From Thiohalospira sp051746205 (lineage in GTDB: Bacteria > Pseudomonadota > Gammaproteobacteria > Thiohalospirales > Thiohalospiraceae), in NCBI GenBank assembly GCA_051746205.1, contig JBNJEU010000002.1:1-64000 (forward strand): DNA of 64,000 bases, read 5' to 3'. The translations under genes were made by a program, and so were the position numbers. The number at the start of each line of letters is the position of its first letter. Position 1 is the first letter of the stretch. Shown piece by piece: positions 25,885 through 34,701 of the stretch. A model generated the notes under the pieces. That model was not told the origin of the DNA. It did not search any database and worked only from the letters and a program-made list of their open reading frames with translations.

Positions 25885-25915
25885 AAAAAAAAGGGTGACC
25901 CGCGGGCCACCCTTT
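25885..25915 (-). terminator. Rho-independent terminator of the cytochrome c4 gene
   Basis: An 8-base stem (AAAGGGTG at 25890-25897 and CACCCTTT at 25908-25915), read on the minus strand, is followed by eight consecutive T residues (25892 down to 25885). It lies 19 bases after the cytochrome c4 stop and before resB, so it separates the two transcripts. Confidence 0.85.
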
Positions 25916-25933
25916 CTTCAACCGGGGAACGGG

Positions 25934-26545
25934 TTAGCGCGTCAGTCCCTGGATGTAGGAGGCAACGGCCTCGATCTCTTCTTCGCTCAAACGCGCGGCG
26001 ACGTCACGCATCATCCGGCCCGGATCATTGGCCCGGACACCGTCACCGAAGTTCTCCAGCTGGAGTGCGGTGTAATCGGCGTGCTGGCCATTCAGCGCCG
26101 GGAACCGGGCCGGGGCGTTACCCTCGCCAGCCGGGCCGTGGCAGGCCATGCAGGCGGCGACGCCGGTCTCCGGATTGCCATTGCGATAGATCCGCTCGCC
26201 GAGATCCACCAGTTCCTCGTCGGCCACACCGAGTTCCACGTCCTGATCGGCGTAGTAGGCCGCCAGGTCGCGCATGTCCTGTTCGCTCAGATTCGCGACC
26301 ATGCCGGCCATGGTGGCATCCTCGCGCTCGCCGGACTTGAACTCGCTCAGCTGCTTGTACATGTAGCCGGGATGCTGTCCGGCGATCTTCGGGTACTCGG
26401 GGTTGGAGCTGTTGCCGTCCTCCTGGTGGCAGGCCACACAGGTGCTGGACAGCTCCTGACCCGCTTCGGGATCGCCGTCGAAGGCGTGGGCCGCGCCGAA
26501 GGCGCCCGTCACAAAGAGTGCTGCTGCTATCGCTGTCTTCTTCAT
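25934..26545 (-). CDS. Diheme cytochrome c4, periplasmic
   Basis: Cytochrome c4 is a two-haem electron carrier that feeds terminal oxidases. The 203-residue precursor has a signal peptide (MKKTAIAAALFVTGAFGAAHA). Two homologous domains follow, each with a CxxCH haem site: CVACH (Cys36, Cys39, His40) and CMACH (Cys132, Cys135, His136). Likely methionine ligands are in the DATMAGMVANLS and RMMRDVAARLS stretches. I chose the ATG at 26545 over an in-frame start five codons upstream because MKKTA begins the signal peptide. The 222 bases up to engB must hold divergent promoters; I see no clear consensus there. Confidence 0.95.
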   Translation of the reverse strand: MKKTAIAAALFVTGAFGAAHAFDGDPEAGQELSSTCVACHQEDGNSSNPEYPKIAGQHPGYMYKQLSEFKSGEREDATMAGMVANLSEQDMRDLAAYYADQDVELGVADEELVDLGERIYRNGNPETGVAACMACHGPAGEGNAPARFPALNGQHADYTALQLENFGDGVRANDPGRMMRDVAARLSEEEIEAVASYIQGLTR

Positions 26546-26767
26546 CTGCCATATCCCCAACGTTGGAACCGGTTACCGGCCGCGGCGCATGTCCCGGTGG
26601 AGCGCGGCTTTGCCTGACGCCCCGCCCGCTTTATGATGACTCCCTCAGACAGGGCGTATTCGACCTGCGCGCCGGGTCAAATCCGCGCAGACTCTATACC
26701 ACCCCCGCGGGTGGGTCAACTTGACGGCCCATCCACCCACCCCCGCAACAGGGCAACCGACCGCACC

Positions 26768-27406
26768 ATGACAGACCAGACCCCGCACCAGGGCGCGCCC
26801 CGAACCGGTCGACTCGACTTCGTTGTCGGCGCCCACCGGCTCGGCCAGCTTCCCGGCGACACCGGGGCCGAGGTGGTCTTCGCCGGCCGCTCCAACTCCG
26901 GCAAGTCCAGCGCCATCAACGCCATCACCGGCCAGAAGGGGATCGCGCGCACCAGCAAGGCGCCGGGTCGCACCCAGCAGATCAACATCTTCGCCTGGGA
27001 CGCCGACCATCGCCTGGCCGACCTCCCCGGCTACGGCTATGCCAAAGTCCCGCTCAAACTCAAGGAGCACTGGGCCGAAACCCTCGGCCGCTACCTCACC
27101 ACCCGCGAATCCCTGCGCGGCCTCGTCCTGGTGATGGACATCCGTCGCGACCCGCAGGCGGAAGAGTGGCAGTTGCTCGACTGGGCACGGGCGGCCGGCC
27201 TCCCCGTCCTGGTCCTGCTCAGCAAGGCCGACAAGCTCGGCAGCGGCCGTCGCGCCCAGGCCGCGAAAAAGGCGCGCACCGCCGCCGGTGACTACCCCGA
27301 CGCCGAATTCCTGCCCTTCTCCGCGACCCACGGCATCGGCCTCGACAACGCCCGTCGCCGCCTCGGCGCCTGGCTCGACCTGCAACTCGGTGGTCAGGGG
27401 AAATAG
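26768..27406 (+). CDS. engB: Ribosome biogenesis GTPase EngB (YsxC/YihA)
   Basis: EngB is an essential GTPase needed for 50S subunit assembly. The 212-residue protein has all G motifs: G1 GRSNSGKSS (about 40-48), the G2 threonine region APGRTQQIN, G3 DLPGYGYAK, G4 SKADK, and the G5-like PFSATHG. The start is ATG at 26768 (MTDQTPHQ); the longer frame runs upstream through non-conserved sequence. Adjacency to cytochrome c4 and polA is a recurring arrangement in gammaproteobacteria. Its 3' end shares the intergenic hairpin at 27433-27463 with the convergent polA. Confidence 0.95.
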   Translation: MTDQTPHQGAPRTGRLDFVVGAHRLGQLPGDTGAEVVFAGRSNSGKSSAINAITGQKGIARTSKAPGRTQQINIFAWDADHRLADLPGYGYAKVPLKLKEHWAETLGRYLTTRESLRGLVLVMDIRRDPQAEEWQLLDWARAAGLPVLVLLSKADKLGSGRRAQAAKKARTAAGDYPDAEFLPFSATHGIGLDNARRRLGAWLDLQLGGQGK

Positions 27407-27426
27407 CCCGAGCCGGATCAGCGGAC

Positions 27427-27463
27427 AAAAAACGCCCCGCTCCGGGGAAGGTGAAGCGGGGCG
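27427..27463 (-). terminator. Rho-independent terminator of polA
   Basis: A perfect 9-base GC-rich stem (CGCCCCGCT at 27433-27441 and AGCGGGGCG at 27455-27463) with a 13-base loop, read on the minus strand, is followed by TTTTTT (27432-27427). It ends polA transcription about 135 bases after the stop codon. The hairpin also lies just after engB and could slow transcription on that strand, though without a T run there. The rest of the 191-base gap holds nothing else I can name. Confidence 0.85.
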
Positions 27464-27597
27464 CGAAGGGCCCGGGCGGGATACACCCGGGCAAGGGGAG
27501 GTGGAATGGCTCAGACGTCCCATCTCAATCAGTGAGACTGCCGGGATCCGGGAAAGTTCACGGAAGACCCGAATTTCCGTCGGGCCGGCCGTACCGC

Positions 27598-30312
27598 TCA
27601 GTGCGCCGCACCCCAGGTGTCGCCGCTGCCGACTTCCACCTCCAGCGGGACCGCCAGCTCGCCCGCTGCGGTCATCCGGTCCATCAGCGGCTCCCGGAAC
27701 GCCGCCACCTCGTCGACGGCCACCTCGAACACCAGTTCGTCATGGACCTGGAGCACCATGCGGGCATCCGGGGCATCGTCGCCCTGCAGCCAGGCGTCCA
27801 CAGTGATCATCGCGCGCTTGATCAGGTCGGCGGCAGTGCCCTGCATGGGGGCGTTGATCGCCGTGCGCTCGGCGTACTGGCGACGCTGGCCGTTGCCGGA
27901 GCGAATGTCGGGCAGGTGCAGGCGGCGGCCGAAAACGGTCTCGACGAAGCCCTGATCCCGCGCCACCTCGCGGGTCCGGTCCATGTAGGCCCGCACGCCG
28001 GGATAGCGCTCGAAATAGCGATCCACGTAGGCCTGCGCCTCGTCGCGCTCGATGCCGAGCTGGCGTGCCAGCCCCCAGGCCGACATGCCGTAGATCAGGC
28101 CGAAGTTGATCGCCTTGGCGGCGCGTCGCTGCTCCCCGTCCACGGCGTCCGTGGCGACGCCGAAGACCTCGGCGGCGGTCGCCCGATGGATGTCGACGCC
28201 CGCGGCGAAGGCGCGCAGCAGTCCCGCGTCGCCGGAGAGGTGGGCCATGATCCGGAGTTCGATCTGGGAGTAGTCGGCGGCCACGATGCAGTAGCCCGGG
28301 GGCGCGGTGAACGCCTCCCGGATGCGCCGTCCGGTTTCACTGCGAATGGGGATGTTCTGCAGGTTCGGATCCGCCGAGGACAGCCGGCCGGTGGCGGTCA
28401 CCGCCTGGTGGAAGGAGGTGTGGATGCGGCCGGTGTCCGGGTGAACCAGTTCCGGGAGCTTGTCGGTGTAGGTCGACTTCAGTTTGGCGTAGCCTCTGTG
28501 CTCGATGATCAGACGTGGCAGTTCGTACCCGTCGTCGGCCAGTTCCTGGAGCACCGCCTCGGCGGTGGAGGGCTGCCCCTTGGGGGTGCGCTGACGCACC
28601 GGTAGACCCTGCTCCTCGAACAGGATGGTCTGGATCTGCTTCGGCGACGCGAGGTTGAATGGCTGGCCGGCGGCGTCGTGCGCCGCGCGCTCCAGCCTCG
28701 CCATCTGCTCCTCCAGCTCGCCGCTCAGGCCGTGGAGGTGGTCGCAGTCGATGCGTACACCGGTGCGCTCCATGCGCGAGAGCACCGGCACCAGCGGCAT
28801 CTCCACCGTTCGGTAGAGTTCCGCCAGCCGACCGGTGCGTTCCAGATCCGGCCATAGCCGGTGGTGCAGATCCCGGGTCACGATGACGTCCTCCACCGCA
28901 TACGGGGCCGCCACCTCCAGCGGGATCTGGTCGAACGTCAACTGTTTGGCGCCCTTGCCGGCGACGGCCTCGAAGGAGGTGGTTTCGCGGCCGAGATACT
29001 TGCCGGCGAGGGTATCCATGTCGTGGCGGCTGCCGGTGCTGTCGAGGACGTAGGACTCCAGCATGGTGTCGTGGGCCACGCCGACCATCTCCACGCCGGC
29101 GCGGGCCAGAACGGAGAGGTCGTACTTCAGGTTGTGGCCGAGTTTCGGACGTTCCGGATCGCGCAGCAGCGGCCCCAGAGCCTCGAGGACCGTGGCCCGG
29201 TCCATCTGGTCTTCGTCACCGGGGAAGGCGTGAGCCATCGGGATGTACGCCCCGCCATCGCCATCGGCGACCCCGATGCCGACCAGATCGGCGCGCATGT
29301 AATCGAGGCTGGTGGTCTCGGTATCGAGGACCACCCATTCGGCCGCTTCCAGACGCCGTACCCACGCAGCCAGGGTTTCGGGGTCGGTGACCACTTCCAC
29401 CGGTTCGGGTTCCGCTCCGGCCACCTCTGCACGGTCGACGCTGCCCGCCCCGGCTTCGCCCTCGATCTCGCCCAGCCAGGTGCGAAAGCCCAGCCGCTGG
29501 TAGCATTCGCGCAGGGTCTCGGTGTCGGGTTCCCGTCGCGCCAGGTCCTCCGGGGCCACCCCGAGATCGAGGTCGTCCCGGACGGTCACCAGTTCACGGC
29601 TGCGCGGCAACTGGTCCAGATGGGCCCGCAGGTTCTCCGCCACCTTGCCCTTCATCTCCGGGGCGGCGGCAATGATCGCGTCCAGATCGCCGTGGGCCTC
29701 CAGCCACTTCACGGCCGTCTTCGGCCCGACCCCGGGCACGCCCGGGATGTTGTCGGAGGTGTCGCCGACCAGGGCAAGGTAATCGATGATCCGCTCCGGT
29801 GGTACGCCGAACTTCTCCACCACGCTCTCCGGGTCGAGAACCGTGTCGGTCATGGTATTGACCAGGGTAACGTGGTCGTCCACCAGCTGGGCCAGATCCT
29901 TGTCGCCGGTGGAGATGACCACCGATTCGTCGGCGGCCGCGGCGCGACGGGCGAGGGTGGCGATGACGTCGTCCGCCTCGACCCCGTCGTGCTGGATCAA
30001 GGGCAGCCCCATCGCCTTCACCAGAGTATGAATGTCCGGGATCTGGCGGGCGAGTTCGTCGGGCATCGGTGGCCGATTGGCCTTGTAGTCGGCGTAGATG
30101 TCGTCGCGGAAGGTTCGCCCCGGGGCATCGAAAACCACGGCCATGCGTTCCGGCTGATAATCGCGCAACAGGCGCCGCAGCATGTTCACCACGCCGTAGG
30201 TGGCGCCGGTGGCCTCGCCATCGGCGCTGGTCAGCGCCGGCATGGCGTGATAAGCGCGGTACAGGTAGGACGATCCGTCCACGAGGATCAGTGGCTGGTC
30301 TGGGCCGGACAT
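27598..30312 (-). CDS. polA: DNA polymerase I
   Basis: Pol I fills gaps and removes RNA primers. The 904-residue protein has all three domains. These are the N-terminal 5'-nuclease (LILVDGSSYLYRAYHAM, then AVVFDAPGRTFRD and LVGDTSDNIPGVPGVGPKTA), the 3'-5' exonuclease (VLDTETTSLDYM, with catalytic Asp and Glu kept), and the polymerase. Polymerase motif A is VAADYSQIELRIMAHLSGD and motif C is LQVHDELVFEV. The length is slightly below E. coli PolA (928) and nothing is missing. It is convergent with engB and divergent from the LOG-family gene. Confidence 0.98.
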   Translation of the reverse strand: MSGPDQPLILVDGSSYLYRAYHAMPALTSADGEATGATYGVVNMLRRLLRDYQPERMAVVFDAPGRTFRDDIYADYKANRPPMPDELARQIPDIHTLVKAMGLPLIQHDGVEADDVIATLARRAAAADESVVISTGDKDLAQLVDDHVTLVNTMTDTVLDPESVVEKFGVPPERIIDYLALVGDTSDNIPGVPGVGPKTAVKWLEAHGDLDAIIAAAPEMKGKVAENLRAHLDQLPRSRELVTVRDDLDLGVAPEDLARREPDTETLRECYQRLGFRTWLGEIEGEAGAGSVDRAEVAGAEPEPVEVVTDPETLAAWVRRLEAAEWVVLDTETTSLDYMRADLVGIGVADGDGGAYIPMAHAFPGDEDQMDRATVLEALGPLLRDPERPKLGHNLKYDLSVLARAGVEMVGVAHDTMLESYVLDSTGSRHDMDTLAGKYLGRETTSFEAVAGKGAKQLTFDQIPLEVAAPYAVEDVIVTRDLHHRLWPDLERTGRLAELYRTVEMPLVPVLSRMERTGVRIDCDHLHGLSGELEEQMARLERAAHDAAGQPFNLASPKQIQTILFEEQGLPVRQRTPKGQPSTAEAVLQELADDGYELPRLIIEHRGYAKLKSTYTDKLPELVHPDTGRIHTSFHQAVTATGRLSSADPNLQNIPIRSETGRRIREAFTAPPGYCIVAADYSQIELRIMAHLSGDAGLLRAFAAGVDIHRATAAEVFGVATDAVDGEQRRAAKAINFGLIYGMSAWGLARQLGIERDEAQAYVDRYFERYPGVRAYMDRTREVARDQGFVETVFGRRLHLPDIRSGNGQRRQYAERTAINAPMQGTAADLIKRAMITVDAWLQGDDAPDARMVLQVHDELVFEVAVDEVAAFREPLMDRMTAAGELAVPLEVEVGSGDTWGAAH

Positions 30313-30421
30313 GGTCTTCCCCTCGGCTGGAAAACGCCCATTATGTCTCAGACGAGCTCAAGCGTGTAAAATCGCGCTCCTGACAAGGGGCGCGAGCGGC
30401 GCGCCACCCGGAGCCGAAGCG

Positions 30422-31147
30422 ATGACCAAGCTGCCACCCCACGACCACACCGGACTGTCGCCGGTGAACGACGCCATGCTCAATCGCGAGTCCTGGAAAA
30501 TTTTCCAGATCATGGCGGAGTTCGTCGAAGGCTTCGAACGACTGGCCCGGATCAAGCCCTCGGTGAGCATCTTCGGATCGGCGCGCATGGCCTCCGATCA
30601 CCCGTACTACCAGTCCGCCGAGGCCATCGCCTTCGCCCTGTCGGAATCGGGCTTCTCGGTGGTCAGCGGCGGCGGCCCGGGCATCATGGAGGCGGCCAAC
30701 AAGGGCGCCTTCGAAGGCAAGTCGCCCTCCATCGGGCTGAACATCCAGTTGCCGCACGAGCAGTCGGGCAACGGCTACCAGGACATCGCCCTGTCGTTCC
30801 GCCACTTCTTCTCGCGCAAGGTGATGTTCGTGAAGTACGCCGCGGCCTATGTGGTCCTGCCGGGCGGCTTCGGCACCCTGGATGAACTGGCGGAGATCAT
30901 GACCCTGGTGCAGACCGGCAAGACCCGCCGGATCCCGATCATCCTGGTCCACGGCGACTTCTGGCACGGCCTGCTGGACTGGCTGGCAGACCGCATGGTC
31001 AGCGAGGGGATGATCAACGCCGAGGACATGGAACTGGTTCAGGTTGTGGACAAGCCCGAAGAGGTGGTGGATGCTATCTTCGACCACTATGAAAACCGGG
31101 GCTTCGAGCCTTCCGCTGAAGAACGGGAGATCCTGCTGGATCTCTGA
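30422..31147 (+). CDS. LOG family protein (TIGR00730, Rossmann fold)
   Basis: The 241-residue protein belongs to the LOG/lysine-decarboxylase-like family. The signatures are SGGGPGIMEAANKGA (residues about 79-93) and PGGFGTLDELAE. Characterised LOG members are cytokinin-activating phosphoribohydrolases that release free bases from nucleoside monophosphates; most bacterial members are uncharacterised, and the old lysine decarboxylase label is wrong. The start is ATG at 30422; the frame continues upstream into the polA promoter region without family similarity. It is divergent from polA and followed by the DUF2782 gene. Confidence 0.88.
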   Translation: MTKLPPHDHTGLSPVNDAMLNRESWKIFQIMAEFVEGFERLARIKPSVSIFGSARMASDHPYYQSAEAIAFALSESGFSVVSGGGPGIMEAANKGAFEGKSPSIGLNIQLPHEQSGNGYQDIALSFRHFFSRKVMFVKYAAAYVVLPGGFGTLDELAEIMTLVQTGKTRRIPIILVHGDFWHGLLDWLADRMVSEGMINAEDMELVQVVDKPEEVVDAIFDHYENRGFEPSAEEREILLDL

Positions 31148-31172
31148 ACCCACGCGAGCGACTGGTTAAACC

Positions 31173-31484
31173 ATGAAGAGACTGCTGTTCACCACCCTGG
31201 CCGCAACTTTCCTCCATGCCGCCAGCGCCGGTGCCGAGGATTCGCTGCCGGTGCCGGAAGTCGAGCCCGGTTCCATCCCTGATGCCGAGGTGACCATCGT
31301 CCCCGGTGACGGCGCGACCATCGAGGAATACCGGGTCGGGGGCGAGGTCCGAATGATCAAGATCGTTCCGCGCAACGGCCCGCCGTACTACCTCGTGGAC
31401 ACCAACGGTGACGGTGAGCTGAACTCGCGGCGGAACGAACTCGACGCCTTCAGTGTCAATCAGTGGATCCTCTTCCGCTGGTAA
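31173..31484 (+). CDS. DUF2782 family small exported protein
   Basis: The 103-residue protein has an N-terminal signal peptide (MKRLLFTTLAATFLHAASAGA). The short domain after it matches DUF2782 (EEYRVGGEVRMIKIVPRNG PPYYLVD, then FSVNQWILFRW at the end). It is probably periplasmic. Its function is unknown, but the gene is regularly found between polA and thrB in gammaproteobacteria, as here. It lies 25 bases after the LOG gene and 42 before thrB, so the three are probably one transcript. Confidence 0.88.
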   Translation: MKRLLFTTLAATFLHAASAGAEDSLPVPEVEPGSIPDAEVTIVPGDGATIEEYRVGGEVRMIKIVPRNGPPYYLVDTNGDGELNSRRNELDAFSVNQWILFRW

Positions 31485-31526
31485 CCCATTCGGCCCCGTG
31501 GCCCCAACGTCTGGATCGAAGCCGGC

Positions 31527-32495
31527 ATGTCGGTATACACGCGAATCGAACAGGACGAACTCAGGGAGTTCCTCGCGCGCTACGAGATCGGAGCGCTGGT
31601 GGATTATCGCGGGATTTCGGCCGGGATCGAGAACACCAACTACTACGTCTCCACGGAGACCCATGAGCTGATCCTCACCCTGTTCGAACAGTTCGAAGCC
31701 GACGAGCTACCCTATTTCCTGGAACTGATGGGCCACCTGGCCGAGCACGGCGTGCCGGCACCGCACCCGGTTGTGGATCGGCACGATCAGGCCTTGCAGG
31801 AGTTCAAGGGACGTCCGGCGGCTCTGGTCACGCGCCTCCACGGCTCCAGTCTCGACCACCCCGATGTCGCCCACTGCACCGCCATCGGCACCGGACTGGC
31901 GCAACTCCATCAGGCCGGCTCCACATTCCCGCGACACCGCGACAACCCGCGCGGACCGCGCTGGTGGAAGGAGATGGCGGACAAGCTGGAGGGGCACCTG
32001 GACAGCAACGATACCGAACTGCTGGAGGAGGAGCTCCGCTTCCAGTCGCTGTTCCGTGTGCAGGATCTGCCCTCCGGGGTCATCCACGCCGACTTGTTCC
32101 GTGACAACGCCCTCTTTCAGGGCGAGCACCTCACCGGCATCATCGACTTCTACTACGCATGCAGCGATGTCTGGCTCTACGATGTCGCCATTACGGTCAA
32201 CGACTGGTGTTCCGATGACAGCGGCGGGCTCGACCCGGAGCGGGTCACGGCACTGCTCGAGGCGTATCAGGCGGTCCGGCCGTTCCACCCCATCGAGCGC
32301 GGGGCGTGGCCGGTGATGTTGCGGGCGGCGGCACTGCGCTTCTGGCTGTCGCGGCTGGGCGATCTGCATTTCCCGCGCGCCGGCGAGCTGACCCACACCA
32401 AGGATCCCACCGTCTTCCGGGCCATCCTGCAGCGCCGGATCCGCGAGGAACGCGCCCTGCGTAAACTCTGGCCGCAACAGCGCGCGGCGGTCTGA
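31527..32495 (+). CDS. thrB: Homoserine kinase, type II (aminoglycoside-phosphotransferase fold)
   Basis: ThrB phosphorylates homoserine in threonine synthesis. This is the alternative form with an APH/choline kinase fold, not the GHMP-kinase form of E. coli. The 322-residue length fits. Visible features are the N-terminal strand with ISAGIENTNYYVST (nucleotide loop), the catalytic loop VIHADLFRDNALF (Asp and Asn) and the metal-binding IIDFYYA aspartate. Its association with polA and the DUF2782 gene is conserved. It is convergent with uvrD, 18 bases away. Confidence 0.92.
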   Translation: MSVYTRIEQDELREFLARYEIGALVDYRGISAGIENTNYYVSTETHELILTLFEQFEADELPYFLELMGHLAEHGVPAPHPVVDRHDQALQEFKGRPAALVTRLHGSSLDHPDVAHCTAIGTGLAQLHQAGSTFPRHRDNPRGPRWWKEMADKLEGHLDSNDTELLEEELRFQSLFRVQDLPSGVIHADLFRDNALFQGEHLTGIIDFYYACSDVWLYDVAITVNDWCSDDSGGLDPERVTALLEAYQAVRPFHPIERGAWPVMLRAAALRFWLSRLGDLHFPRAGELTHTKDPTVFRAILQRRIREERALRKLWPQQRAAV

Positions 32496-32513
32496 GGCCG
32501 GTTCACCCGCGAC

Positions 32514-34661
32514 TCAGACCCCGGCTTCCAGCTGAGCGTAGGCCAGCACCAGCCACTTGCTGCCCACCTCGTCGAAATTGACGTAGATGCGGACATTGGC
32601 CCCCTGGCCCTCGTAGTCCATGACCACGCCCGGCCCAAAGGAGGGGTGGTGGACCCGCTGGCCCAGCTCCACCACCATCCCTTCGCCGGCCGGCGAGCCC
32701 GCCGCCGAACCCGCGCCGCCCCCCAGTCGAACCGACTCGGTGTGCTCCGGCGGCAGCTCCCCCAGGAAGCGGGAGGGGCGATTGCGCTCCTCCTTGCCGT
32801 GCAGCCGCCGCGACTCCGCCCGGCAGAGGTAGAGCAGGCGCATGGCGCGGGTCATGCCGACATAGCAGAGGCGTCGCTCCTCCTCCAGCCGACCACCGTC
32901 GTCCAGCGCCATGCGATGGGGGAAGAGACCCTCTTCCATGCCGACCAGGAAGACCAGCGGGAACTCCAGCCCCTTGGCGGAGTGCAGCGTCATCATGTGG
33001 ATGCAGTCCTCGCCGGCATCGGCCTGAGCGTCCCCGGCCTCCAGGGCGGCGTGGTTGAGGAAGGCGCTCAGGGCCTCGTCGGCATCCGGCGCCTGCTCCA
33101 CCTCGAACGCGCGGGCGGCGTTGATCAGTTCGTCCAGGTTGTCGATGCGCGCCTGGCCCTTCTCGCCCTTTTCCTTGCGATAGTGGGCCACCAGACCGCT
33201 GGCCTCGCGGGCGCGGTCCACCTGCTCGCCGAGGTCGCGGTCGACCATCGCCTCGGCCAGCCCCTCCACCAGCTCGCGAAAGCGGCGCACCGCGCCGGCG
33301 GCGCGGGCCGGCAGATGGTTCTCCTCCAGCGCCTCGCCGGTGGCGCGCCACAGGCTGATACCCCGCGCCCGCGCCAGTTCGCGCAGACCGTCCACGGTGC
33401 GCGAGCCGATGCCCCGCGTCGGTGTATTGACGATCCGCTCGAAGGCGGCGTCGTCGTCGGTGTTCACCGCCAGGCGCAGGTAGGCGAGCAGGTCCTTGAT
33501 CTCGGCACGTTCGAAGAAGCGCGGACCGCCATAGATCCGGTAGGGCGTTCCGGTCTGGACCATCACCTCCTCGAAGATCCGCGACTGGGCGTTGGAGCGG
33601 TAGAGGATGGCGCAGTCGTCACGCCGACCGCCGTCGTCCATCCACTGGTGGATACGCCGGGCCACGAAGCGCGCCTCGTCGTTCTCGTTGAAGGCGTCGT
33701 AGAGCTGCACCGGCTCGCCCTCGCCGATGGCGGTCCAGAGCTCCTTGCCGAGCCGTTCCGGATTGCGGGCAATCAGGTGGTTGGCGGCCCCGAGGATGTG
33801 GCCGGTGGAGCGGTAGTTCTGCTCCAGACGGACGGTACGCACCCCGGGGAAATCGCGCTCGTAGCGGCGGATGTTCTCCACCCGGGCGCCGCGCCAGCCA
33901 TAGATCGACTGATCGTCGTCGCCGACGGCGAACAGAGTGCCGCTGTCACCGGCGAGCAGGCGCAGCCAGGCGTACTGGATGGCGTTGGTGTCCTGGAACT
34001 CGTCCACCAGGATGTGGCGGAAGCGCTGGCGGTAGTGGTCGAGCAGGTCCGGGTTCTCGCGCCACAGTTCGAAGGCGCGCAGCAGCAGCTCGGCGAAGTC
34101 CACCAGCCCGGCGCGACGGCACGCCTCCTCGTAGGCGCGGTAGAGCATCACCAGGGTGCGCTGGTAGGGATCGCCGCCATCATCGATGGCGTCGGGGCGC
34201 TGGCCGTCGTCCTTGCGGGCGTTGATGAACCCCTGAACGGTGCGAACCGGCCAGCGCGAGTCGTCCAGCCCCTGCTCCTGGATCACCCGCTTGACCAGCC
34301 GCTGCTGATCGGCGCTGTCGAGGATCTGGAAGGTCGCCGGCAGGTCGGCCTCGGCATGGTGCTGGCGCAGCAGGCGGTGGGCGAGGCCGTGGAAGGTCCC
34401 CACCCAGAGGCCGCTCGAGGGGAGTCCGACGAGGTCCTCGATGCGCCCGCGCATTTCGGCGGCGGCCTTGTTGGTGAAGGTCACCGCCAGGATCGCGAAG
34501 GGAGAGACCCCCTCGGCGCGGATGAGCCAGGCGATGCGGTGGACCAGTACGCGGGTCTTGCCGCTGCCGGCGCCGGCCACCACCAGGGTATGGCCGGTGG
34601 GGCCGGCGACGGCGTCGCGCTGGGCCTCGTTGAGGGGGTCGATGAGTTCGGTGACGTCCAT
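32514..34661 (-). CDS. uvrD: DNA helicase II UvrD
   Basis: UvrD is a 3'-5' superfamily 1 helicase of nucleotide excision and mismatch repair. The 715-residue protein has the Q motif (LNEAQRDAV), Walker A GAGSGKT (residues 30-36), the DEFQDTN Walker B, the VGDDDQSIYGWRGA motif III, VRLEQNYRST, and the late motif MTLHSAKGLEFPLVFL with VGMTRA. The C-terminal end with VHHPSFGPGVVMDYEG is the UvrD C-terminal domain that distinguishes it from Rep. It lies 40 bases after glmS on the same strand and may share its transcript. Confidence 0.96.
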   Translation of the reverse strand: MDVTELIDPLNEAQRDAVAGPTGHTLVVAGAGSGKTRVLVHRIAWLIRAEGVSPFAILAVTFTNKAAAEMRGRIEDLVGLPSSGLWVGTFHGLAHRLLRQHHAEADLPATFQILDSADQQRLVKRVIQEQGLDDSRWPVRTVQGFINARKDDGQRPDAIDDGGDPYQRTLVMLYRAYEEACRRAGLVDFAELLLRAFELWRENPDLLDHYRQRFRHILVDEFQDTNAIQYAWLRLLAGDSGTLFAVGDDDQSIYGWRGARVENIRRYERDFPGVRTVRLEQNYRSTGHILGAANHLIARNPERLGKELWTAIGEGEPVQLYDAFNENDEARFVARRIHQWMDDGGRRDDCAILYRSNAQSRIFEEVMVQTGTPYRIYGGPRFFERAEIKDLLAYLRLAVNTDDDAAFERIVNTPTRGIGSRTVDGLRELARARGISLWRATGEALEENHLPARAAGAVRRFRELVEGLAEAMVDRDLGEQVDRAREASGLVAHYRKEKGEKGQARIDNLDELINAARAFEVEQAPDADEALSAFLNHAALEAGDAQADAGEDCIHMMTLHSAKGLEFPLVFLVGMEEGLFPHRMALDDGGRLEEERRLCYVGMTRAMRLLYLCRAESRRLHGKEERNRPSRFLGELPPEHTESVRLGGGAGSAAGSPAGEGMVVELGQRVHHPSFGPGVVMDYEGQGANVRIYVNFDEVGSKWLVLAYAQLEAGV

Positions 34662-34701
34662 GCCCTCATGGTACCCGTAACGCGCCGTGGCGGGCCAATG
34701 C